64,000 nucleotides of DNA from Clostridia bacterium (lineage in GTDB: Bacteria > Bacillota > Clostridia > Christensenellales > Borkfalkiaceae): positions 124,001-188,000 of the forward strand of contig JAJQDC010000062.1 in assembly GCA_021202395.1 (NCBI GenBank), written 5' to 3'. The notes beneath the pieces were generated by a model that did no database searches, was not told where the DNA came from, and worked only from the letters and a program-made list of their open reading frames with translations. Both the position numbers and the translations under genes were made by a program. Positions 1 to 7,634 of this stretch are shown piece by piece (the stretch's first letter is position 1; every line of letters starts with the position of its first letter).

Positions 1-2013
1 CCTTGGGGTGCCTGCCCCGAATGTTCAGGGTTGGGCTTTAAACAGGTGGTAGACCCCGACCTGATTTGCCAGGATAAAAACAAAACCCTGCGCGAAGGGG
101 CAATAAAAGCTACCGGCTGGATGTTAGATCCTCCGCAAGTTACACAGATGTATATTTCTTCGCTTGCCAAGACATACAACTTTTCTATGGACGTGCCTGT
201 AAAAGATTTACCGGAGGAAGTGTACAACCTGCTTATGTACGGCAACGGCGGCGAAGAGATTGATTTAGATTACAACGCTTACCACTACAAGGGAACGTAT
301 AAAACGGCATGGGAAGGTTTTGTAAACCATCTGCAGCGCAGGTACAACAACACTTCTTCTGAAGGGGTAAAGTGGGACATAGAGCGCTATATGCGCACAA
401 CCGACTGCCCCGTATGCCACGGCAAAAGGCTTAAAAAAGAAGCGTTAGCCGTAACAGTGGGCGGTAAAAATATTGCTCAGATTTGCGATATGTCTATAGA
501 TGATTTATCTGATTTTGCAGACTTTTCTTTCTTTACTCCCACAGAGCATATGATTGCCGACAGCATAATAAAAGAGATAGACAGCCGTATGAACTTTTTA
601 AAGAACGTGGGGCTTGGATATCTTACTTTGTCGCGGAACGCAGCTACCCTTTCTGGCGGGGAAAGCCAGCGTATAAGGCTGGCTACCCAGATCGGCAGTG
701 CGCTTACTGGTGTGTTATATATCCTTGACGAGCCGTCTATAGGTCTTCATCAGCGTGATAACGAAAAATTGCTCAATTCATTAAAGGGCTTAAGGGATAT
801 CGGCAACACGCTCATCGTGGTGGAACACGACGAAGATACCATGCGCGCTGCTGATTATATAGTGGATATCGGACCTATGGCAGGCGTACACGGCGGCGAA
901 GTTGTAGCCTGCGGCACGGTAGAAGATATTATGGCGGAACCGCGCTCCATTACGGGTGATTTTCTTGCCGGCAGAAGAAAAATTGAAGTGCCCGCCGTAA
1001 GGTCTGTACCCGACGGCAGATATTTAAAAGTCAAAGGCGGCAGGCAGAATAATCTTAAAAATATAGACGTGGAAGTTCCCGCAGGGCTTATTACGGCGGT
1101 AACAGGTGTCTCCGGTTCGGGTAAATCAAGCCTTGTAAACGAGATTATTTACCCTTACCTTGCAAATAATTTAAACGGCGCAAAGCAGGCTTTGGGCAAG
1201 TTTGACAACATAGAAGGGCTTGAATATTTTGATAAGGTAATAGCTATAGACCAACAGCCGATAGGCAGAACTCCCCGAAGCAACCCTGCAACGTATACGG
1301 GTGTGTTCACGATGATACGCGATCTTTTTGCTGCAACGCCTGACGCCAAAGAAAGGGGTTACAAGAGCGGAAGATTCTCTTTTAACGTAAAGGGCGGCAG
1401 ATGCGAACACTGCGAAGGCGACGGCATTTTAAAGATAGAGATGCACTTTTTGCCCGATATTTATGTTCCCTGCGAAGTGTGCGGCGGCAAGCGGTACAAC
1501 AGGGAGACGTTAGAAGTTAAATATAAAGGTAAGTCTATAGCCGACGTGTTGGATATGACGGTAGAAGACGCTGCCGAATTTTTCAAGCCGATATCTACAA
1601 TTTACTCAAAACTTTCTACTTTGGTAGATGTAGGGCTCGGCTATATAAAACTTGGGCAGAGCGCAACTACCCTTTCGGGCGGCGAAGCGCAAAGGGTAAA
1701 GCTTGCAACCGAACTTTCTAAACGCAGCACGGGGAAGACGTTTTATATATTGGACGAGCCTACCACAGGACTGCATAGTTACGACGTGGATAAGCTTATT
1801 AAAATACTTTCCCGTCTGCGTGAAGGCGGCAATACAGTGCTTGTTATTGAGCACAACCTTGACGTTATAAAAAATGCCGACTGGATAATAGATTTAGGTC
1901 CCGAAGGGGGCGACAAGGGCGGTACAATAGTTGCAACAGGCTCACCCGAAGACGTAGCTCAAAACCCCGCCAGCAGCACGGGATTATTCCTTAAAAAGGT
2001 TTTAAATATATAA
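1..2013 (+). CDS. uvrA: Excinuclease ABC subunit A, 3' part (5' end outside window)
   Basis: UvrA is the damage-sensing ATPase of nucleotide excision repair; it loads UvrB on lesions. The reading frame is open from base 1, so the first ~270 residues of a ~940-residue protein are missing. The fragment opens on the first zinc-finger half (CPECSGLG). It then shows an ABC signature (TLSGGESQRIRLATQ) with Walker B ILDEPSIGLH, the second Walker A (GVSGSGKSS, near base 1110), the second zinc module CEHC...CEVC (near 1400-1490), and the second signature TLSGGEAQRVKLATE with ILDEPTTGLH. Both ATP sites in view look intact. The DUF1848 gene starts 12 bases after the stop. uvrC lies separately at 18.96 kb; uvrB is not in the window. 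Confidence 0.98.
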   Translation, partial: PWGACPECSGLGFKQVVDPDLICQDKNKTLREGAIKATGWMLDPPQVTQMYISSLAKTYNFSMDVPVKDLPEEVYNLLMYGNGGEEIDLDYNAYHYKGTYKTAWEGFVNHLQRRYNNTSSEGVKWDIERYMRTTDCPVCHGKRLKKEALAVTVGGKNIAQICDMSIDDLSDFADFSFFTPTEHMIADSIIKEIDSRMNFLKNVGLGYLTLSRNAATLSGGESQRIRLATQIGSALTGVLYILDEPSIGLHQRDNEKLLNSLKGLRDIGNTLIVVEHDEDTMRAADYIVDIGPMAGVHGGEVVACGTVEDIMAEPRSITGDFLAGRRKIEVPAVRSVPDGRYLKVKGGRQNNLKNIDVEVPAGLITAVTGVSGSGKSSLVNEIIYPYLANNLNGAKQALGKFDNIEGLEYFDKVIAIDQQPIGRTPRSNPATYTGVFTMIRDLFAATPDAKERGYKSGRFSFNVKGGRCEHCEGDGILKIEMHFLPDIYVPCEVCGGKRYNRETLEVKYKGKSIADVLDMTVEDAAEFFKPISTIYSKLSTLVDVGLGYIKLGQSATTLSGGEAQRVKLATELSKRSTGKTFYILDEPTTGLHSYDVDKLIKILSRLREGGNTVLVIEHNLDVIKNADWIIDLGPEGGDKGGTIVATGSPEDVAQNPASSTGLFLKKVLNI

Positions 2014-2025
2014 GGCGATATTAAT

Positions 2026-2949
2026 ATGATAATAAATACAGGCGGGCGTACAGATACCGTACAATACTACACCGACTGGCTGTTAAAGCGTTTTTCAGAA
2101 GGGTATGTATTAACGCGCAATCCGCTGTTTCCCAACAAAGTAAACAGGTATGAATTGACTCCCGATAAGGTAGACTGCGTTGTTTTTTGCTCAAAAAACT
2201 ATAAGCCGATTTTACCGCGCCTTAACGAAATAACCGATAAATTTAATACCTATTTTCATTACACGATAACGGCATATGGCAAGGACGTAGAACCTGGGGT
2301 ACCGTCTACAGAAGAGAGTATTCAGACGCTTATACAGCTTAGCAAAATTGTAGGTAAAAACCGTATCGCATGGAGATACGACCCTGTTCTTTTGACAGAA
2401 AAGTATACAATTTCACGCCATTTGCAGACCTTTGAAAGTATGGCAAAGGTTTTAAGCCCCTACATAGACCGCTGTATTTTCAGCTTTGTAGAAATGTATA
2501 AAAAGCTTGAATATAATATGCCAGAACTTATTGCCATGACTGATGATAATAAAGAAGAACTTGCAAAGGGGTTGGGCGATATTGCGAAAAAGTACGGCAT
2601 TTATTTGCAGACCTGCGGTACAAACGTCGATTACAGCCGCTATAATATTCACCCTTCCGGCTGTATGACTCTTGATATGTTGGGTAATGCAAACGGCGTT
2701 GCTTTTAAAAATTTAAAGCATAAGGGTATGAGACAAGGGTGCCACTGCATAGAAAGCCGTGATATAGGCGCTTACGATACATGTTTAAACGGCTGTAAGT
2801 ACTGTTATGCAAATAAGAACCCGCATAAAGCGTATGAAAACTATAAATACCATAACCCTGATTCGCCGCTGCTGCTTGGCGAAGTAAAACCGACGGATAC
2901 CATAACGCAGGGCGCGCAGAAAAGCTTTTTGATTACAAATAAAGACTAA
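2026..2949 (+). CDS. DUF1848 family protein
   Basis: A 307-residue protein matching the DUF1848 family, whose function is unknown. The N-terminus begins MIINTGGRTDT and continues with the NPLFP and CSKN elements usual for the family. The C-terminal quarter holds a cysteine cluster (CHC about residue 240, then C-x3-C-x2-C in the stretch ending CKYCYANKNP). Such a cluster would suit an iron-sulfur or zinc centre; the CxYCYAN ending recalls radical-SAM-like enzymes, but the classic CxxxCxxC is not at the N-terminus, so radical chemistry is only an inference. It lies 12 bases behind uvrA with a weak AAGG site and is probably co-transcribed; the transcript ends at the hairpin just downstream. Confidence 0.85.
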   Translation: MIINTGGRTDTVQYYTDWLLKRFSEGYVLTRNPLFPNKVNRYELTPDKVDCVVFCSKNYKPILPRLNEITDKFNTYFHYTITAYGKDVEPGVPSTEESIQTLIQLSKIVGKNRIAWRYDPVLLTEKYTISRHLQTFESMAKVLSPYIDRCIFSFVEMYKKLEYNMPELIAMTDDNKEELAKGLGDIAKKYGIYLQTCGTNVDYSRYNIHPSGCMTLDMLGNANGVAFKNLKHKGMRQGCHCIESRDIGAYDTCLNGCKYCYANKNPHKAYENYKYHNPDSPLLLGEVKPTDTITQGAQKSFLITNKD

Positions 2950-2953
2950 TAAA

Positions 2954-2985
2954 AAAATACCGTGGCAGCCACGGTATTTTTTAAG
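2954..2985. terminator. Bidirectional intrinsic terminator
   Basis: A 12-bp perfect stem (2954-2965 with 2969-2980) with a 3-nt loop, A-rich on the left and T-rich on the right. It lies between the convergent DUF1848 (+) and lipoprotein (-) genes and can serve both. Confidence 0.85.
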
Positions 2986-2997
2986 TTTTTAATTCAA

Positions 2998-3981
2998 TCA
3001 GCCCCTGTTTTTGTTGTAGGTGTTGCCGTTGTTAAGCGTATAAACGTAATAGCAGTTTCCGCTTTCGTCAGTTTCTATGCTTACGGTGTAGGTAGCGGCA
3101 GAAGTGTTGCTGCCAACCTTTATTTTAATAACTTCTTTGCCGTATTCGGTTTCTTTTTCAAAATAGAAGGTTTGCGTTTCAAGCACGCCGTTTGCATTGC
3201 GTGTGCTTTGCTTCATTTCTATTTCGGTTTCGCCCTTTTCCTGTTCGTATTCAAACGAGCAGCTTTCGGTAAGAACGTTATTTTCGTAGATTGAATATTT
3301 GTATTCCTGTTCGCTTTCACCGTCTTCTTCGCTTACTTCCTGTTCAACTTTCATATAAGATGTTTCGCTTAAAGTAATGGTAAGCTGGTGTTCCGTTTCA
3401 GTTTCGGTGCTGAATAAATCTGATTCGGTAGAAGTTTGCTTTCTGCCGTTTAAGCTGTAGGATATACCATCTATGTAAATCAAGCCTTCTACAGAATAAA
3501 TTTGTTCTGTCTCGGTTTCGGTGCCGTCTTTTTCTGTAATTTCGCTTACAAGCGTTTCGTTGTAATACATTACATACTCAAAGTTTTCTCCCGATAAATT
3601 ACCGCAGGATATGGTAAGTTTTACTGCGTAGTTTGAATTGTCAGAAGTGCCTTCGGTAAAAGTGTAACCGCCCGAACCTAAAAGGTTTTCTACTAAGGTC
3701 ATATAGCTGTTAAGGGTGTTAATTGTTTCTTCGTCGGTTACTGTTGTCCCTGCCGTAAGCTGGTTTTTTGCAAGGTTTGCAGTCTGCGCTTCGGCGGTCT
3801 GGCTGCCGTTCATAGAAGAGATAATCATTGCGGCGGACGCTGCAGAAAATCCGTAAACTTCTGTGTCGGTGTCAAGGCTTGCAAAGCCTTTTTGTGAATT
3901 GTTACCGGAACAAGCGGCAAGTCCGCCTATTCCTAATGCCATTATAGCGGCGATAGAAAGGGTAGCAAGAATTTTTTTCAT
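2998..3981 (-). CDS. Secreted lipoprotein sharing the anti-sigma ectodomain
   Basis: A 327-residue protein with a lipoprotein signal: charged MKK start, hydrophobic core, and lipobox LAAC with Cys24 as the predicted lipidated residue. The strong site AAGGAGA precedes the ATG. No catalytic family is recognised. The exported part (residues ~35-325) aligns by eye along its whole length with the C-terminal part of the neighbouring anti-sigma protein: both have an Ala-rich AASA helix, a LVENLLG/FVEEMLG segment, a G(E)NxxYVMYYNET/YVMYFNET strand, a V(N/D)G(I/V)xYxxxGR strand, a YEN.LTES strand and acidic Glu/Thr-rich linkers. The two genes are therefore paralogues in this region. A 127-base gap containing a terminator separates them, so it probably has its own transcript. 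A role as ligand, decoy or effector of the anti-sigma sensor is inference. Confidence 0.8.
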   Translation of the reverse strand: MKKILATLSIAAIMALGIGGLAACSGNNSQKGFASLDTDTEVYGFSAASAAMIISSMNGSQTAEAQTANLAKNQLTAGTTVTDEETINTLNSYMTLVENLLGSGGYTFTEGTSDNSNYAVKLTISCGNLSGENFEYVMYYNETLVSEITEKDGTETETEQIYSVEGLIYIDGISYSLNGRKQTSTESDLFSTETETEHQLTITLSETSYMKVEQEVSEEDGESEQEYKYSIYENNVLTESCSFEYEQEKGETEIEMKQSTRNANGVLETQTFYFEKETEYGKEVIKIKVGSNTSAATYTVSIETDESGNCYYVYTLNNGNTYNKNRG

Positions 3982-4059
3982 TTTAATTTTTCTCCTTGTC
4001 GTTTATTTGTACTTATAAAACAATCGTGATTTTCTTTTTGTTGGTAAAATTTAAAAATT

Positions 4060-4095
4060 TTTAAAAAAATTTACGGTGTGGGTATAACCACACCG
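4060..4095 (-). terminator. Terminator of the sigma/anti-sigma operon
   Basis: On the minus strand an 8-bp G+C-rich stem (4088-4095 with 4074-4081, 6-nt loop) is followed by TAAATTTTTTT. It lies 14 bases after the anti-sigma stop codon. Confidence 0.85.
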
Positions 4096-4108
4096 CAAAA
4101 GCTGATTT

Positions 4109-5206
4109 TTATTTTCGGTTTGAACTGTATTCACCGTCGCTGAAAACGTATCTGTAATTGCCGTTTTCTACATAAATTTTTAATGAATATTTTTGTCCGT
4201 TTATTTCTGCTTTTACCTGAATAACCGTATCGCCGCTGCCTTGCTTATAAACAAATTCTATTGTGTTTTTAACGCCGTTTTTTGTTATTACAAGTTCAAG
4301 CTCTGTTTCGCCGTCTTCATTTTCCATTTCGGCGACAACGCTTTCGGTAAGTTTACCGTTTTCGTAAATGTATATTTCTGTAGTTTTTTCTGTTTCATTT
4401 TCGCCGTCTTCGGTTTCTTCTTCGTATTCCTGCTTGATTATTATATAAGAATTATCCGCAGTATAAGCTTTAAACCAAAGCTCGCTTTCTGTTTCGCCCG
4501 TTTCGGTCTCTTCACTTCTGCCGCCAGTAACGGGATACTGTACGCCGTTTACAACAAGTATTCCGCTTATGTCGTAATTGTCTTCCGTTTCGTCCCCGTC
4601 CGTTTTGCTTGAAGTCTGTGTTTCGTTAAAATACATTACGTAAGACACATTTTCACCCAACAGGTCGCTGTAAGATACAGTCATTGTATAAGTGTAATCG
4701 CCGTCTCCGTCGGCACTTGTAATGGTAGTGTGGGTTATTCCGCTGTTGCCAAGCATTTCTTCTACAAAGGAGATATATTCTTCTATAAGGGTTACAGCCT
4801 GCTGTTCGCTGTCTGTAATACCGTCTGCCGCAAGCTTAGCTTTAGCCAGCGATGCGCTGCCCGTTTGCGTCTGCATTGCAAGTATAGAGCCTGCCGATGC
4901 TGCGCAGTATGCGTAAAAATCTTCTGAATCGACAGTAGTGGAGATAATGCCGCCCGGTATTATTGAAGAAGGTTTATTTTTACCCAAAGTGATGGGAAGT
5001 ATAATGCAAAGGGCTATAACTACCGCAAGAGCGGCGGCAATAATGGCGTACATAGTTTTGCGGTTGCCTTTTGCTTTTGTTCCGCCGTGGGCGTAAGCTT
5101 CAACTCCGCCCTGCCCGTAAAGTTCTGCCCGTATATCTTCTTTAATTTTGTCGTCGGGCAGTATGGCGTTTGCCTGTTTGCTTAAAAGTTTTTTAACGTC
5201 TTTCAT
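4109..5206 (-). CDS. Transmembrane anti-sigma factor with large ectodomain
   Basis: A 365-residue membrane protein. Residues 1-50 are a short cytoplasmic part, residues ~52-74 form one membrane helix, and the remaining ~290 residues should face outside (N-in topology). The gene starts inside the stop of the sigma-factor gene (ATGA overlap, 5203-5206), the classic arrangement of a sigma factor and its regulator, and this is the main reason for the call. No zinc HxxxCxxC anti-sigma motif is present; the short cytoplasmic tail is more like RsgI/DUF4179-type regulators than ZAS-domain proteins, but I do not recognise a named family. The ectodomain is acidic, rich in Glu/Thr repeats, and matches the adjacent lipoprotein (2998-3981) over its length. 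It may sense an envelope or extracellular signal; that is inference. Confidence 0.75.
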   Translation of the reverse strand: MKDVKKLLSKQANAILPDDKIKEDIRAELYGQGGVEAYAHGGTKAKGNRKTMYAIIAAALAVVIALCIILPITLGKNKPSSIIPGGIISTTVDSEDFYAYCAASAGSILAMQTQTGSASLAKAKLAADGITDSEQQAVTLIEEYISFVEEMLGNSGITHTTITSADGDGDYTYTMTVSYSDLLGENVSYVMYFNETQTSSKTDGDETEDNYDISGILVVNGVQYPVTGGRSEETETGETESELWFKAYTADNSYIIIKQEYEEETEDGENETEKTTEIYIYENGKLTESVVAEMENEDGETELELVITKNGVKNTIEFVYKQGSGDTVIQVKAEINGQKYSLKIYVENGNYRYVFSDGEYSSNRK

Positions 5207-5730
5207 TGTCTGCCCTCCTTTTCAAGTTCTTTTCTCAATTTTTTTAACGCTTCGTTATTTTTCCACGTAACGGTGCCAATCGGCATGCCAAGCATGGCAG
5301 AAACTTCACGGCGCTTGTAGCCCGCAACGTGGCAAAGCATAAGTATTTCGTATTCGTCTTCCGCAAGAATCTTTGCTGCAATGTCAAATATAAAGGGAGT
5401 ATCCGTTTCGTGCGAGCCGTATTTCCATGCGTCAGCGTCAAAGTCGGTAGATATTTCACGCTTTTTTCGCTCTATAAAATTTAATGCAAGATTTTTACCT
5501 ATCTTTATCAGCCAGGCTGTAAAGTTTGTATTCGGCTCGTATGTAGATATTGCTTTAAGCGCCCTTATGTAAGTGTCGTGCAAAATATCTTCGGCGTCAG
5601 GTTTATTTTTTACTATATATAAAATAGCAAAGTAGGCAGGTTTATAGGTGTGCCCGTAAATATAATCAAACGCCTTTTTATCCCCTGCAGCAAAGTCTGC
5701 AATCTTGCGTTCAAGTTTATCTTTATCCAT
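5203..5730 (-). CDS. ECF-type RNA polymerase sigma factor
   Basis: A 175-residue sigma-70 family factor of the extracytoplasmic-function size class. Region 2 (residues ~10-90) carries the conserved PDAEDILHDTYIRA helix and the FTAWLIKIGKNLALN element that bind core polymerase and the -10 region. Region 4 (residues ~115-170) has the helix-turn-helix GYKRREVSAMLGMPIGTV. There is no region 3, as expected. The gene is read from a good SigA-type promoter and overlaps the anti-sigma gene by ATGA, giving translational coupling. The target regulon cannot be read from the window; the nearby lipoprotein is a candidate member. Confidence 0.93.
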   Translation of the reverse strand: MDKDKLERKIADFAAGDKKAFDYIYGHTYKPAYFAILYIVKNKPDAEDILHDTYIRALKAISTYEPNTNFTAWLIKIGKNLALNFIERKKREISTDFDADAWKYGSHETDTPFIFDIAAKILAEDEYEILMLCHVAGYKRREVSAMLGMPIGTVTWKNNEALKKLRKELEKEGRQ

Positions 5731-5780
5731 TATTTTTCCATAATATCAAACAATTTAAAAATTCATTTTGTTGGAGATTT

Positions 5781-5840
5781 TACATTTTTATTACATTTAA
5801 TTATACAATCAAAAATGCAATCGGTCAACATAAAAATGTA
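5781..5840 (-). promoter_or_regulatory. Promoter of the sigma operon inside an 11-bp inverted repeat
   Basis: On the minus strand TTGACC (5823-5828) and TATAAT (5800-5805) are 17 bases apart. Arms TACATTTTTAT (5781-5791) and ATAAAAATGTA (5830-5840) are perfect inverted repeats that flank the promoter on both sides. This could be an operator; the A+T richness lowers its weight. Confidence 0.7.
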
Positions 5841-5902
5841 ATGGCAAAATTGCACTTTAAAGAATATGCTGATAATGAATTATTTTAAAGGAGTATAAAT
5901 TT

Positions 5903-6412
5903 ATGTCCGTTCCGCTTACAGCAAATAAACCATTTCCTTCAACAAAAAATATTACGTCGGACGCTTACAGTTTAAGGGTAATTTCTTCTGCATACGCAAC
6001 GCCTACCGGGGAACTGAACACAATTTTACAATATATTTACCAGACGTATTTTTTTAAAGCAAAGGGGTATAAAGATATTGCAGACAGCATACAGGGCATT
6101 GCCATTGCAGAGATGACTCATTTAAGCGCATTGGGCGAATGTATGCTTGCCCTTGGCGGTGCTCCCGTTTATACGTCCTGCCCGCCTGCGGCTTATAATT
6201 TTTATTCAACAAAGTATGTTACATATTCACGCAGCCTTATTATGATGGCGGAAGATGACATCCGTGCAGAAAAACATGCCATACGTACATATGAGCGCAT
6301 GTTATGCCTTCTGAAAAATGAGAACGTGAAAGAGCTTATAGAGCGCATTGCAGAAGACGAAAGACTGCATTTAAAGGAGTTTGAAAATATTTTATGTAAA
6401 CTTAAAAGTTGA
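5903..6412 (+). CDS. Ferritin-like diiron/dimanganese domain protein
   Basis: A 169-residue all-helical protein of the ferritin-like superfamily. Metal-ligand motifs are visible in order: E in GELNTILQY (about residue 38), E-x-x-H in AEMTHL (about 73-76), E-x-x-H in RAEKHAI (about 120-123) and D/E-x-x-H in EDERLHLKEF. The pattern fits a dinuclear metal site as in rubrerythrin, manganese catalase or the spore-coat CotJC group. It lacks the rubredoxin-like Cys4 domain of rubrerythrin. The site AAAGGAG precedes the ATG. It stands alone, divergent from the sigma factor. A role in peroxide protection or iron handling is inference. Confidence 0.8.
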   Translation: MSVPLTANKPFPSTKNITSDAYSLRVISSAYATPTGELNTILQYIYQTYFFKAKGYKDIADSIQGIAIAEMTHLSALGECMLALGGAPVYTSCPPAAYNFYSTKYVTYSRSLIMMAEDDIRAEKHAIRTYERMLCLLKNENVKELIERIAEDERLHLKEFENILCKLKS

Positions 6413-6467
6413 CAGTTTGCTGCGTTTGATATAAAATCTATATAAATAACATAAGCTGGATATTATT

Positions 6468-7634
6468 ATGATGGAATGCGACGTTGCTGTAGTGGGCGGC
6501 GGTGCCTGCGGGCTTGCTCTTGCAACCCTTTTAAGCAGCAGAACAAAACTGAATATTATTGTTATAGAAGGTAACCCCAGGGCTGGCAAAAAGCTTGCCG
6601 CAAGCGGCAACGGCCAGGGCAATATTTCTAACACACAGATGTCCGCTGATAAATATTTTGGCGGCGGCGCAGCGCTTGCGGGTGAAATTATTTCCCGCTA
6701 CGGTAATGTATGGCGCGATCTTTTTTACGGTAAATTTGTAACCGATTCATCGGGCAGAATCTATCCCGCAGGCAGGCAGGCTTCTGCCCTTTCTGATTGC
6801 CTTATAAAGCGGATAAGCGGCTGCGGCGCAACAATAATTACAGGCGAAAGGGTAACGGATATAAATAAATCTTTCGGTTTTGTTTTAAATTTATCAGGCG
6901 GCGGTAAAATAAAAGCAAAATACGTTGCACTGTGTACCGGCGGCAAAGCGCAAAAGCAGTTCGGCACCGACGGCTTTTCTTATGCTTTAGCGCAGAAATT
7001 CGGTCATAAAATTACAAATCTGTACCCGTCGCTTGTGCAGTTAAAAACTGATACTGCTTATATAAAAACACTGCGCGGTCTGCGTGCCGATTGCGTTGTT
7101 ACGGCGCTTTGCGAAGGACAAGAAATTGCCCGTTCGCGCGGAGACGTTATTTTTACCGAGTACGGCGTTTCGGGCAACGCAATTTTTAACGTTTCTGCTT
7201 ACGTGGCTGATAAAAGCAATGTAACTTTAAATATTGAGTTCGCTCCCGATTTTACGCAGGAAGAAATTGAATGGGACGTCATATTAAAAAAATCTAACGG
7301 GTACGAAGACAGCGAGCTTTTGGCTTGCACGCTTAATAACCAGATAGGCAGGGCGGTAATAAAGCGCAGCGGCAGCAACGCCAAAAAAATTGCCTATACG
7401 GTAAAGTATTTTACTCTGCCCGTAACGGGCACGCTTGGCTTTGACTATGCGCAGGTTACAAAGGGCGGTATAGATATCAGCGGCGTTAAAAACAATCTTG
7501 AAAGTAAGTTAGCGGACAACCTTTTCTTTGGCGGTGAAATACTTGACGTAGACGGTGCGTGCGGCGGATTCAACCTTACGTGGGCTTTTGCAAGCGGAGC
7601 GGCAATAGCGGCGGAGATAGAAAGCAGGCTATGA
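6468..7634 (+). CDS. HI0933/YhiN-family flavoprotein (aminoacetone oxidase-like)
   Basis: A 388-residue FAD-binding protein. The N-terminal Rossmann motif is VAVVGGGACGLALA, followed by the GNGQGNISN segment characteristic of the HI0933 family. The C-terminus has the second FAD contact (FFGGEILDVDGACGG). The family is annotated as NAD(P)/FAD-dependent oxidoreductase; the true substrate is not settled. The gene overlaps the next FAD protein by ATGA (7631-7634), so both are translated from one message. The Shine-Dalgarno site is weak (GGAT). Confidence 0.88.
   Translation: MMECDVAVVGGGACGLALATLLSSRTKLNIIVIEGNPRAGKKLAASGNGQGNISNTQMSADKYFGGGAALAGEIISRYGNVWRDLFYGKFVTDSSGRIYPAGRQASALSDCLIKRISGCGATIITGERVTDINKSFGFVLNLSGGGKIKAKYVALCTGGKAQKQFGTDGFSYALAQKFGHKITNLYPSLVQLKTDTAYIKTLRGLRADCVVTALCEGQEIARSRGDVIFTEYGVSGNAIFNVSAYVADKSNVTLNIEFAPDFTQEEIEWDVILKKSNGYEDSELLACTLNNQIGRAVIKRSGSNAKKIAYTVKYFTLPVTGTLGFDYAQVTKGGIDISGVKNNLESKLADNLFFGGEILDVDGACGGFNLTWAFASGAAIAAEIESRL

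Noticed and set aside
2998-5730. Two-component or classical ZAS anti-sigma system
   Set aside because: No histidine kinase or receiver gene is present and the anti-sigma protein lacks the HxxxCxxC zinc motif.
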